Source of the DNA: Polyangiaceae bacterium
Lineage (GTDB): Bacteria > Myxococcota_A > Polyangia > Polyangiales > Polyangiaceae
DNA length: 64,000 nt
Assembly (NCBI GenBank): GCA_025936115.1
Contig: JAICTZ010000010.1
Coordinates: 62,001-126,000 of the forward strand
Reading direction: 5' to 3'
Shown piece by piece: positions 37,452 to 47,700 of this stretch (position 1 is the first letter of the stretch; the number at the start of each line of letters is the position of its first letter). Below the pieces are notes generated by a model. That model saw nothing but the letters and a program-made list of their open reading frames with translations, made no database searches and was not told the origin of the DNA. Position numbers and translations under genes: made by a program.

Positions 37452-38000
37452 CTAGTTGCCGGTGACGCTGCGCAAGAATTCGCGCAGGGCGTCGATGCTG
37501 CGCTCCATGGGGGGCTGGCCGCCCATGCCTTGGAGCCACAGGGTGTCCGAAGTCATGCCGTGCACCGTTTCGACGCTGATGCGCGAGGGGAAGAGTCCGA
37601 GCGCCGCCAAGCGTTCGAGGAGTGTGGCGAGAAAGCCCCGACGGTCGGTGCCGCGCAGCGTGAGCTCGACGGGCGCCCCCCGACGAGGCAGCGTGAGCAC
37701 GAAGCTTTCGAGCTGGAGCGAGCCGTTGGGCTCGGGGCTCGCTTCCGCCGCGAGTGCCGTGAAGTCGAGCTCGCGCGTGTTGGTCCCGTCTTCGGCCAGG
37801 ACCTCGAGCACGACGTGCCAACCGGTACCTTCCCGGTGGGCGCTGCCGCGCAAAATAGATACCCCCCGCCGCGATAACGCTCCCGCCAGGTTGCCGCACC
37901 AACCGAGCGGAAGGTCGCCCTTGAGCTCCACGCGGGCGACCCCCGGCGAAAGCTCCTCCACTTGGGAGGCTTGCCCTGTCACCCGCGCCGCGTCGAGCAT
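37452..38000 (-). CDS. ACT-domain-like hypothetical protein
   Basis: 182 aa; VELTLRGTDRRGFLATLLERLAALGLFPSRISVETVHGMTSDTLWLQG resembles an ACT regulatory domain (GlnD-type). Confidence 0.65.
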   Translation of the reverse strand: MLDAARVTGQASQVEELSPGVARVELKGDLPLGWCGNLAGALSRRGVSILRGSAHREGTGWHVVLEVLAEDGTNTRELDFTALAAEASPEPNGSLQLESFVLTLPRRGAPVELTLRGTDRRGFLATLLERLAALGLFPSRISVETVHGMTSDTLWLQGMGGQPPMERSIDALREFLRSVTGN

Positions 38001-38110
38001 GGCGGGATAGAAACGCGGCGCATGCTTCTAGCGTGTTTCCTGCAGTTTGCAGGCGCTTTTGCTAGGTCAAGTTGCTCCCACCTTCGCGCACCCCGTAAAG
38101 TCCCGCCGAG

Positions 38111-40888
38111 GTGTCCAGCGCATCCCTGAGGGTCATCGCCCTCGGCAACCTAGCCGGCGAGCTCAAGTCCTCCCTCGAGGCTGCCGTCCGAACCGTCGGG
38201 CTCGAGCTCTTGCTCACCCGCGAGCCCGCACGCGCCTTCGTCGAGCTCGAGCGCGACGGTGCGCTCGCCGTGCTCGTCGACATGGCGACGCTCGGGGCGG
38301 AGCAATTTTGCAAACGCGCCCGCGGCACGGAGCGGCTCCGCAGCGTGCCGGTCATCGGCATGTCGCGTCATCCGAACGAGCTCGGGTTCGCGCGTGTGTT
38401 CGCCTGGGGCGCCGACGACCTAGTGCCGCTCGGCGCGCGGCTGCCGCTCGAGCGCCGCTTGCAGGTGCTTCGCGATACGCCGCCGTCGGCAAAGACGGGT
38501 TTCGGGCAGGCCGTGGTCGCGGAAGCGACGACGCAGCGGCGCGCGCTCGTCGGACGCGTGCTCGCGCATGCCGGCTACGACGTGAAGTTCGCCGTCGACC
38601 GCGGCGCGGTCGAGCTTTACGCGTCGCAGAGCGAGACGCGCCTCGTCGTGATCAGCGCCGCGCTCGGCGATCCAAGGCGCATCATCGAAGCGGCCGCGCG
38701 CGCCGGCGCGCTGCCGACCTGGATCGTGACGGTGGAGGCGCGCAGCACGCAGCGGCTCGCAGCGTCACTCGCGGGGCTCGAGCGCGTCGCGGTGACGAGC
38801 ACGGCGGGCGCGCCGGAGGACGTGCTGTTTCTCGCCAACGAGCTCGTGTTCTCCAAGGGCCACAAGCGTCGCGAATGGCGCGCGCTCTACGCGACGCCCG
38901 TCGCGTTCCGCGCCCAGGGCGGCGACAGTGACGAGTACGGTTTCAGCTACGACGCGAGCCCGAGCGGACTCTACGTGCGCAGTCTCTTGCCGTGCGCGAC
39001 GGAGCACGTCGATGTCGAGCTCCGTTTACCCAATCGCGACGAGCGCGTGCGTTTGCACGGCAAAGTGGCGCGCCGCTTCGCGTTCGGCTCGGGCGCGATC
39101 GCGAGCGCGCCGCCCGGCTTCAGCGTGAAATTCGACGGCCCCGAGGCGGCGCTCGCGCGCTGGACCGAGTCGTGCACCGCGCTGATCAACGCCGCCAGCA
39201 CGAGCGAATCGATGTCCCCGCCGCGCCCGCGCAGCGCGAGCCAGCCCGTGCTCGCGAGTCCCGCGCTCGGCGGCAAAGAGGTGCCCCTCGCCGTGCCGGC
39301 CACCGTCAGCATCGAGTCGGTGGTCGCGCCGCTGCCCGTCGCCGTGGAAAAGGCCGTGGACGCCGGCAGCGACGTGGGCGAGCTGCTCGCCGCGACGCTC
39401 GACGAGCAGACGCTGACGCAGGTCGGGACGCGGCCCGTCACAATCGATCCGGACACGCTCGGCGTGCGTGAAGAGCGACCGAGTGAGTTCGGCGCGAGCC
39501 CGGCCGCGCTCGCGGACTCGCCTCCCGCGTCTTTGCCGGCGCCGCTCGAGCCGACCATCAGCCTGCCCCCCGTCCCGGTGCCGGCGCTCGTCCTACCCCG
39601 GCCGGAGCCCGCCGACCCACTCGCCTCGAGGGTGACGGCAGAAGCGAAAGTCTCCGCAGCGCCGAACGACGCCGAAACGCCCGGCCAGGTGCGCACGCTG
39701 CTGCTCGAGCCGTCGGCGCTAGCGCGGCCGTCGAGCGCGGAGGAGCCGAAGGCGCTTGGCGGCACCGTGATCATGAAGCGCGCGGACGAAGAGCCGTCGA
39801 CGCCGCGCGCCGTGGACTGGGAAGCGGACGCCAAGACGACCGTGCGGGCATCGCAGCCGAGCCTCGAGTTGCCGCCGGCAACTCCGCCCACGCCACCGCC
39901 CAACGCGCTGCGGGAGCCGGCTGCACCGGACCTCGAAGCCGTCCCTTCCCCACCGACTCGCCCGTTGCAGGACGACGACAGTTCCCTTGCGCCCACGGAG
40001 CCGCCGCCGGCCATGCCCGAAGCGCAAGCCGGCGGAGCGCTCGTTGCCGCGCGCGACTGGCGGAACGCAGCGCCTGCGCCCGTCGTGCCGGCGCGACTGG
40101 AGCTTCAAAGCGTCAAGCAGACGTTGCCGATGGGTCTACCGAAGCAGGCGGTACCCGCGACGCCCGAGATCGCGCGCACGCTGCAATCAACGCCGCCCGC
40201 GCCCGCGGCCGCGAAGGCGCGCCGCCGTTCCAATCCGCCGCGCCAACTGACGGCCGGGCGCGTGATCCTGTTCATTGCCGCAGCCATCGGCGCCACGGCG
40301 TTCGGCATGGTCGTGGCGCTGCTCACGCACCGGAGACCAAGTGCCGCCGAGGCGCTGCAAGCAGACCCGAATCAAGCCGCGGTGCCGCCAGCTCGAGCCC
40401 TACCCGCGCCGAGAGCCTCCGAAAGCAACACGACCGCACTGGCCACGGCATCATCCCCAGGACTGACGGCGCCGAGCGCCACGGCTCCGTCGCCGGCAAC
40501 GGCGAGCGCCAGCGTGACGCCGAGCTCAGCCGCAGCGACGGCGAGCGCCACGGAGCCGACACCCGCAACGCCGAATGTGGCACCAAGCGCCGAGCCCGGA
40601 GCGCCCGCCGCCTCGGCTCGGCCGGAAACTTCCCTACCCTTCCCGCCGCCGAGCTTCGACCTCCGGAAACTGCCGCGCGACCGCGCCGCTCTCGTCGTGC
40701 ACTCGTCCGCGGATACGCACGTCTTCGTGCACGGCATCGACTACGGCCCCACGAACCGAGCGCTCATGACGTCCTGCGGGATCCGCTTCGTAAGGCTCGG
40801 ACGCGCGCTCGGCGATTTTCTCGAACCGGGTCAGTCGTACGTCATCAAGTGCGGCAAGCTGAACGAGCTCACCATCGAGCCGCCGTAG
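38111..40888 (+). CDS. Chimeric regulator: two REC-like domains, PilZ-like domain, Pro/Ala-rich linker, TM, PEGA-like C-terminus
   Basis: 925 aa; LRVIALGNLAGELKSSLEAAV...LAVLVDMATLGAEQF...VPVIGMSRHP; second AVVAEATTQRRALVGRVLAHAGYDV; FSYDASPSGLYVRSLLPCATEHVDVELRLPNRDERVRLHGKVARRF (PilZ-like); RVILFIAAAIGATAFGMVVALLTH TM; C-term DRAALVVHSSADTHVFVHGIDYGPTNRALMTSCGIRFVRLG. Confidence 0.8.
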   Translation: MSSASLRVIALGNLAGELKSSLEAAVRTVGLELLLTREPARAFVELERDGALAVLVDMATLGAEQFCKRARGTERLRSVPVIGMSRHPNELGFARVFAWGADDLVPLGARLPLERRLQVLRDTPPSAKTGFGQAVVAEATTQRRALVGRVLAHAGYDVKFAVDRGAVELYASQSETRLVVISAALGDPRRIIEAAARAGALPTWIVTVEARSTQRLAASLAGLERVAVTSTAGAPEDVLFLANELVFSKGHKRREWRALYATPVAFRAQGGDSDEYGFSYDASPSGLYVRSLLPCATEHVDVELRLPNRDERVRLHGKVARRFAFGSGAIASAPPGFSVKFDGPEAALARWTESCTALINAASTSESMSPPRPRSASQPVLASPALGGKEVPLAVPATVSIESVVAPLPVAVEKAVDAGSDVGELLAATLDEQTLTQVGTRPVTIDPDTLGVREERPSEFGASPAALADSPPASLPAPLEPTISLPPVPVPALVLPRPEPADPLASRVTAEAKVSAAPNDAETPGQVRTLLLEPSALARPSSAEEPKALGGTVIMKRADEEPSTPRAVDWEADAKTTVRASQPSLELPPATPPTPPPNALREPAAPDLEAVPSPPTRPLQDDDSSLAPTEPPPAMPEAQAGGALVAARDWRNAAPAPVVPARLELQSVKQTLPMGLPKQAVPATPEIARTLQSTPPAPAAAKARRRSNPPRQLTAGRVILFIAAAIGATAFGMVVALLTHRRPSAAEALQADPNQAAVPPARALPAPRASESNTTALATASSPGLTAPSATAPSPATASASVTPSSAAATASATEPTPATPNVAPSAEPGAPAASARPETSLPFPPPSFDLRKLPRDRAALVVHSSADTHVFVHGIDYGPTNRALMTSCGIRFVRLGRALGDFLEPGQSYVIKCGKLNELTIEPP

Positions 40889-40949
40889 TTTACCGGCCGT
40901 CGACAGCAACGCATGGCGCGAAGACCACGTCGCACGGCTCTCGTGTATC

Positions 40950-41999
40950 TTGGAGTGCGTGAGCGCGTCGCCGATCGCACGCGGTAGCTGGTTCGCACTC
41001 GGAGCGGCAGTCTTGTTCGGCGCGACGGCTCCGCTCGTGAAAGAGCTCGGCGCGGGGGTCGGCTCATTCGCGACCGCCGCCGCGCTGTATGCCGGTGCGG
41101 CGCTCGGCGCGGGAGCATTCGGTAGCGGCGCCGAGCGTCGCCTCGGCCGGCGCGAGCTCGGCCGCATCACGCTCGTCGCGGTGTGCGGCGCTGCGCTCGC
41201 ACCAGCCGCGCTCGTCTGGGGTCTCCAGCATACGAGCGCCGTGGCGGCGTCGTTGCTCTTGAATCTCGAGGCGCTGTTCACGGTGATCCTGGCGCGCGTC
41301 GTGTATCGAGAGCCGACGGGCGCGCGCGTGAAGCTCGCCGTGCTCTCCATGCTCGCGGGCGGCGCGTTGCTCGCACTCAGGGCAGGCTCGCTCGCTCGCT
41401 CCGACGCGCTCGGGCTCGGGGCCGTGGCGCTCGCGACGCTGCTCTGGGCCCTGGACAATACGCTGAGCCGTCCACTCGCCGACTTCGATCCGCGCGCCGT
41501 GGTGTTCTGCAAGGCGACCCTCGGTGCGGCCCTCGCGTCCGCCGTGGGACTTTTGCTCGCGGAGCGCTGGCCAGAAGGCGCTTCCCTCCTCGGGCTGCTC
41601 GCGTGCGGCGCAGCCGGTTACGGCCTGAGCTTGCGGCTCTACTTGCGCGCACAACGCGCAATCGGCGCGGCGCGCACCGGGTCGCTCTTTTCCGTCGCGC
41701 CCTTCGTGGGCGCCGCGCTCGGCCTCGGCTTCGGCGACCGCAGCGGGCTCACCCTCGTCGCCGTGTCAGCAGCGCTCTTCGGGCTCGCCGTGTACCTCCA
41801 CCTGACCGAGAAGCATCGGCACTTTCACTTGCATGACCCGCTCGAACACGAGCACGCGCACCGCCACGACGACGGCCACCACGATCACGTCCACGTACCG
41901 CCGGTCCGGGGCTCGCACACTCATCCCCACCGCCACGGCGGGCACGCCCACGATCATCCGCACGGCGCGGACCTACACCACCGCCACGGCCATCGCTGA
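40950..41999 (+). CDS. EamA/DMT family transporter with His-rich C-terminal tail
   Basis: WFALGAAVLFGATAPLVKELGAGVGSFATAAALYAG (DMT fold, two EamA halves); tail HRHFHLHDPLEHEHAHRHDDGHHDHVHVPPVRGSHTHPHRHGGHAHDHPHGADLHHRHGHR. Confidence 0.9.
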   Translation: MECVSASPIARGSWFALGAAVLFGATAPLVKELGAGVGSFATAAALYAGAALGAGAFGSGAERRLGRRELGRITLVAVCGAALAPAALVWGLQHTSAVAASLLLNLEALFTVILARVVYREPTGARVKLAVLSMLAGGALLALRAGSLARSDALGLGAVALATLLWALDNTLSRPLADFDPRAVVFCKATLGAALASAVGLLLAERWPEGASLLGLLACGAAGYGLSLRLYLRAQRAIGAARTGSLFSVAPFVGAALGLGFGDRSGLTLVAVSAALFGLAVYLHLTEKHRHFHLHDPLEHEHAHRHDDGHHDHVHVPPVRGSHTHPHRHGGHAHDHPHGADLHHRHGHR

Positions 42000-42097
42000 G
42001 CGTAGGCATCGGTGTTCGTTGATATTTCCAGAATTTCAGCCGTAGCGGAGAGCACGCCTCGGCCAGCGCGCCGGGCGGGACTCAAGGCGCGGGCGGA

Positions 42098-43249
42098 GTG
42101 AGCCGTTCGGTATATTCGATGTTCAGTGTTCGAGCTCGGAGCCCGAGCGGCCAGATGTCCGCCGTAGACACCGAGGCCGATCTCGATCGCGCGCTCGACG
42201 CGCTGGCCGGCGTCATTCGCGCGTACGGTGAGCTCGCCTTCGACCTCGATCAGGTGAAGGCAGCCGAGACCCGGGCCGAGTGCCTCGCGCTCGTCCAGCG
42301 ACTCGTGATGGGACCGGCGCGCTCCGAAGGCAACTCGCCGTCTGCGCCTCCCGCGAGCCAGCGCGACTTCGGCTCGGCGCGGCGCTTCTTCGAGCAGCGC
42401 CGGCGGGAGGAGCGCGACTACGTGGTGCGCAGCTCGAGCAACATGCGGCAGGCGCTGCAGGCCTTCGCGCAGTGCCTGAGCGCGACGATGACCGAGGACC
42501 AGCGTGACGATTCGCGCGTCGAGATCGAGCTCGAACGCTTGGTCGACGTGGTCGGCAAGAAGAGCCCCGACGTGCTCGAGCAACAGCTCGGCGTGCTGGT
42601 TTCTCTCGTACAAACGGCGATTTCCAAGCGCCGCGAGCGCGAGCGCCGCCAGGTCCAAGATCTCGGGCGGCGCCTGGTCGAGCTCAAGGCGGAGCTCGAG
42701 GTGGCGCGGACGCAGGCGATTCAAGATCCGCTCACCGAGCTCTACAACCGAGCCGCGCTCTCCGAGGAGCTCGAGCGCGTCGCCTCCCTGGCGGCGTTCC
42801 TCTCGGCCGAGCCGTGCCTTTTGTTGCTCGACATCGATCACTTCAAGCTGGTCAACGACAAGCACGGGCACCCCGCAGGCGATGCGGTGCTCAAAGGCGT
42901 CGCCGACAACATCGCGCGCCACTTCATGCGGCGAGAGGATTTCGTCGCGCGCTACGGCGGCGAGGAGTTCGCCGTGCTCGCGCGCGAGAGCACGCTCGAA
43001 CGCGTGCTCCAACGCTCCGAGCGGCTACGGGAAACACAGGGGCGGCTCGAAATCCCCACGGGCACGGGTCCCGTCGCCGTGACCATCTCGATCGGCATCG
43101 CGCGGCACGAACCGGGCGAAGCCGCGGCAATCTGGCTCGAACGCGCCGATCGGGCGCTCTACTCCGCCAAGCACGCCGGGCGCGATCGCGTCGAAGTCGC
43201 ACCCGCGCTGCCGCTCGCCTCGCTCATCCCGGCGCGGCAGCTGCGCTAG
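42098..43249 (+). CDS. GGDEF-domain diguanylate cyclase
   Basis: DPLTELYNRAALSEEL, LLDIDHFKLVNDKHGHPAGDAVLKGVA, RREDFVARYGGEEFAVLARE: active-site GGEEF and an I-site RxxD five residues upstream. Confidence 0.94.
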   Translation: MSRSVYSMFSVRARSPSGQMSAVDTEADLDRALDALAGVIRAYGELAFDLDQVKAAETRAECLALVQRLVMGPARSEGNSPSAPPASQRDFGSARRFFEQRRREERDYVVRSSSNMRQALQAFAQCLSATMTEDQRDDSRVEIELERLVDVVGKKSPDVLEQQLGVLVSLVQTAISKRRERERRQVQDLGRRLVELKAELEVARTQAIQDPLTELYNRAALSEELERVASLAAFLSAEPCLLLLDIDHFKLVNDKHGHPAGDAVLKGVADNIARHFMRREDFVARYGGEEFAVLARESTLERVLQRSERLRETQGRLEIPTGTGPVAVTISIGIARHEPGEAAAIWLERADRALYSAKHAGRDRVEVAPALPLASLIPARQLR

Positions 43250-44210
43250 AGCGCCCGGTCGCACGGCGTAGCCGTGTGAGCGCGGCGCGGAGCTCTTCCG
43301 GGGCAATGAGGAGCGGATAGAGCGCGAGCATGCCGTAGGGAAAGATGCCGAGGCGCATCGTGAGCGCGATGCCGAGGTGCAGACTCGCGCCGAGCCCGAG
43401 CCAGACCCAACGCAAGCCGAGGCGCCGCACGACGCGACCGAACGCGCCGAGCCGCTCGGGCTGTCGGTGAGCGAACGTGAAGACGACGAGGAGCGGGGAA
43501 CCGAGCTCGAACACCATGGTGAGCACCGTCGCGACGCGCGGCAGTGGGTCGAGCGCCGCCGTCCAGCCCGGCGAAAAGCGCGCAAAATGCGGGTCGGAGA
43601 GCACGCGAGCGAGCGCCACCGAGCCGCCCGCGGGCCACCATTCCACGCCGCCGCGGTTTTGCGCCGCCGACGAGTAGACCCACACGAGCTGCCCGAAAAG
43701 GAGCAGGCGTGGCCACGCGGGAATCGACGTGACGGGCGCCCGTCCGAGACGGCTCTCGCGTACGCTCGCGAACGACCACGTCGCGTCGGCGCGGGACAGC
43801 GCGAGCACGATGAGCACGATCCGCAAGAGCACGTCGATGGCGCGCTCGCCGTCGGGCGCGAGCCGGCCGAGCAGCGCCGTCGCCGCGACGCACGCGAGCG
43901 CGGCGGGGCGGAGCCACAGTCCGACGGCGACGCCGCACGAGCCCGCGAGCGCGAGCGCCCACAGCGCCGTCACCGCGCCCGGCGAAGTGCCGAGGGTGCG
44001 CACGAAATCCGCCTGGTCGACGGCGGCGCCCCAGCCGAGTCCACGCGCCGGCGCGAGCCAAAAATCCGGCGCCAGGCCTCCACTCGCCATGCCCGCAAAG
44101 TCGAAGAAGAGCACGCTGCCCACCAAGATCCGAGCGAGCGCGAGGCTCTCGGGGCCCTCGCGCCGATCCCAGAACGCGACCCAGCGGCGCCAGAGTTGCC
44201 GGGCGTTCAT
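43224..44210 (-). CDS. HTTM-domain (gamma-carboxylase-like) membrane protein
   Basis: 328 aa multi-TM; ESLALARILVGSVLFFDFAGM; LFGQLVWVYSSAAQNRGGVEWWPAGGSVALARVLSDPHFARF, typical of HTTM proteins. Confidence 0.8.
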   Translation of the reverse strand: MNARQLWRRWVAFWDRREGPESLALARILVGSVLFFDFAGMASGGLAPDFWLAPARGLGWGAAVDQADFVRTLGTSPGAVTALWALALAGSCGVAVGLWLRPAALACVAATALLGRLAPDGERAIDVLLRIVLIVLALSRADATWSFASVRESRLGRAPVTSIPAWPRLLLFGQLVWVYSSAAQNRGGVEWWPAGGSVALARVLSDPHFARFSPGWTAALDPLPRVATVLTMVFELGSPLLVVFTFAHRQPERLGAFGRVVRRLGLRWVWLGLGASLHLGIALTMRLGIFPYGMLALYPLLIAPEELRAALTRLRRATGRSSAAAAPG

Positions 44211-44767
44211 GGCAGCACGTCCTCACGGCGCTTCACGCGCTCGTGCGCGTACACACCGGTGCGAGTGTAGCCGCCCGCGTCGTCGATGCGGATACGCTCC
44301 ATGCGCACGCGCACGTCACGGAGCTCGGGACGCTCGCTCAAGACGCGGCGCGCGATGAACGCGACGAACGCATCGTAGCCGGGCGGTGGCTCCTGGGTGC
44401 GCGGGTTGAACGCGCCGCGCACGCGCCGATACTCGATGAGCTCGGCGAGGAAACGGTGCCGCTCGTCGTCGGCGCGGTAGAGCAGCTGCCAGGCCTGGCT
44501 GGAGTTGCCGCGCGCCGCGATTTCCAGGCGAAATCGCCGAGTGCTCGCGCCCGCGAACAGCACCCAGCGCTCGGTGAGGCGCAGCCAATCGAAGACGAAG
44601 CCGAACGGCGAGAGTACGGCGGCTTGCACGCGGCTCGCCACTTCGGCCGGAGCGGCGAGCCACGGCGCGAAACCGGCGGCGCGCTCGGCGGAGGGCAGCG
44701 GCAAGCCGTCTACGAGCCCCACGGCGAGCACGAGCGCGATGAGCGCCGCCCGCGCCTCGGCGCGCAT
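44207..44767 (-). CDS. Hypothetical protein, probable partner of the HTTM protein
   Basis: MRAEARAALIALVLAVGLVDGLPLPS...FDWLRLTERWVLFAGASTRRFRLEIAARGNSSQAWQLLYRADDERHRFLAELIEYRRVRGAFNP; 4-nt overlaps with neighbours on both sides. Confidence 0.75.
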   Translation of the reverse strand: MRAEARAALIALVLAVGLVDGLPLPSAERAAGFAPWLAAPAEVASRVQAAVLSPFGFVFDWLRLTERWVLFAGASTRRFRLEIAARGNSSQAWQLLYRADDERHRFLAELIEYRRVRGAFNPRTQEPPPGYDAFVAFIARRVLSERPELRDVRVRMERIRIDDAGGYTRTGVYAHERVKRREDVLP

Positions 44768-47700
44768 CAGCCGACCCAGGCGCGTGCGTTTCGGAACAAA
44801 CGGAAGAGCGGAGACGCCTCGCCCCACTCGGGCGGATGCCAGGACTGCTGCACGGTGCGGAAGGCGCGTTCGGGGTGAGGCATCAAGACGGTGACGCGAC
44901 CGTCTGGCGTCGTCAGACCCGTGATCCCTGCGGGCGAACCGTTCGGGTTTTGTGGGTAGCGCGCGGCGGGCGCGCCCTTGCCGTCGACGTAGCGGAGCGA
45001 GATCAGCCCCTGCGCTTCGCACGCTTCACGCGTGCCGGGCTCGAAGACGGCCCGGCCCTCGCCGTGAGCAACGGGGATGGGCACAATCGACCCTTCCATC
45101 CCTGCAAACAAGATCGAGGGCGATTTCTCGACGGCGACCTGCACGAGGCGTCCCTCGAATTGTTCGGACAAGTTGCGCTGAAAGCTCGGCCAGCTCTCGG
45201 CGCCCGGAATCAGCTGCTTGAGCGCGGAGAACACTTGGCAGCCGTTACACACGCCGAGCGCAAACGCGTCCTCACGTCGAAAGAACGTGCCGAGCTCTTC
45301 GCGAGCTCGCGCGTGGAGCAGGATCGAGCGCGCCCAGCCGAGGCCGGCGCCGAGCACGTCACCGTAGGAGAAGCCACCGCACGCGACGAGACCGCGGTAG
45401 CGCTCGAGCGAAGCCCGTTCGCGCAGGAGATCGCTCATGTGCACGTCGACGGCTTCGAAGCCCGCCGCCGTGAACGCCGCCGCCATTTCGATTTGGCCGT
45501 TGACGCCCTGCTCGCGCAGGATCGCGACGCGCGGGCGCTCGCTCGAGGAGACGACGGCGCGCGCCGGATCCGCCTCGAGCTCGAAGCGCAGGGAGGGCGA
45601 AAGCACGAGCGTCTCGGGCTCGGCGAGCGCTTCGTAGGCTTCACGGGCGCACTCCGAGTTGTCGCGCAGGGCCTGCATGCGGTACGTCGTTTCCGACCAG
45701 GCGAGGCGGAGCGCTTTGAGCTCTTCGCTGAACACGACCTCGCCGCCGTATTCGAACGTGACACGGCCGTCCTTCGCAGGCGCGCCGAGCACCGAGAGCT
45801 CTCCGCCTTTGCCGCGCTTGAGGCCATGGCGTTCGAGCACGCCGAGCACGCGCTCCCTGTCCGAACTGCGGACCTGTAGGACGGCGCCGAGCTCTTCGTT
45901 GAACAGCGACGAAAGCACGCCCGGCGCCGTGCCGTCGAGCCGCGCGCGCAGGCCCGCTCCCGACGCGAATGCCATCTCGGCGAGCGTCACGAAGAGCCCT
46001 CCGTCCGAGCGATCGTGGTACGCGAGGACGAGCCCCTCGGCGTGCAGCTCGCACATCGCCTCGAACAAGCCGCGCAGCGTCTCGGGAGCGTCGAGGTCGG
46101 GCGGCTCGCTGCCGAGCGCGCCGTACACCTGCGCCACCGCCGATCCGCCCAGGCGCCCGCGGCCCGCGCCGAGATCCACGAGCAAGAGCTCCGTTTCGCC
46201 TTGGTCGAGCACGAGCGCGGGCGTGAGCGCTCGGCGGACGTCGGCGACGCGCGAAAACGCCGTGACGACGAGCGAGACGGGCGAAGTGATCGAGCGCTTT
46301 CCCTCGTCCCAGACGACGCGCATGCTGAGCGAGTCTTTGCCGACGGGAATGGCAACGCCGAGCGCGGGGCAGAGCTCCATCCCGACGGCGTGCACCGCGT
46401 CGAACAGCGCGGCGTCTTCGCCCGGGTGGCCCGCCGCGGCCATCCAATTCGCGGAAAGCTTCACGTCGGCGAGGGCCGCGACCGGAGCGGAAACCAGGTT
46501 GAGCAGCGCCTCACCCACGGCGAGCCGCGCCGAAGCTGCGGCGTCGAGCACGGCGACGGGACTCCGTTCGCCGAGGGCAATGGCCTCGCCCGTGTAGCCG
46601 TGAAAGCCCGCGAGCGTGACGGCGCTGTCGGCGACGGGCACCTGATAGGGGCCGACCATGGCGTCGCGCGCGATGAGTCCACCGACGGTGCGGTCGCCGA
46701 TCGTCACCAAGAAATCCTTGGCGGCGACGCAGGGCAGCCGGAGCACGCGCAGAGCGGCTTCGCTCACGTTGATGCGGCTCGCGTCGAACGGCGCCGTGGT
46801 CACCGAGCGGCGAGACACCCTGCGCGTGAGCTTCGGCGCGTTACCGAAGAGCAACGACAGCGGGAGCTCGATGGGCGTGTCGCCGAGCTCGCGATCGGTG
46901 ACGACGAGCGTGCCGTCATCGGTGGCGCGGCCGAGCACGGCGTACGGGCAGCGCTCGCGCTCGCAGAGCTCACGCAGCACGTCGAGCCGCTCGGGCGCCA
47001 CGGCGAGCACGTAGCGCTCCTGCGCCTCGTTGCACCAGATTTCGAGCGGGCTCATGCCGTGCTCGGCGTTCGGGATGTCGCGCAGCTCGAGGCGGCCACC
47101 GCAGCCGGCGTCGTTCAAGAGCTCTGGAATGGCATTCGAGAGGCCGCCGGCGCCCACGTCGTGGATCGAGAGGATCGGCGTCGCTTCGCCGAGCGCCGAG
47201 CAGCGGTCGATCACTTCCTGACAGCGCCGCTGCATCTCCGGGTTGTCGCGCTGCACGCTCGCGAAGTCCAAATCCGCACTGCTCGAGCCCGCCGCCATCG
47301 ACGAGGCCGCGCCGCCGCCGAGACCGATGAGCAGCGCGGGCCCGCCGAGCACGACGACGATCGTGTCGGGACCGAAGCGGCGCTTGTCGACGTGCATCGG
47401 CCGCACGTTGCCGATACCGCCCGCGAGCATGATCGGCTTGTGATAGCCGCGCCATTCCTTGCCGTCGGACGTTTCGACCTGCTGCTCGAAGGTCCGGAAG
47501 TAGCCCATCACGCCCGGACGACCGAACTCGTTGTTGAACGCGGCGCCGCCAAGCGGGCCCTCGAGCATGATATCGAGCGCCGAGACGATCCGGTCCGGCT
47601 TGCCGACGCCAGGCGTCTCCCAAGGCTGCACGAAGCCCGGGATCCGCAGGTGCGACACGCTGAAGCCCGTGACGCCCGCTTTCGGCTTGGCGCCGCGACC

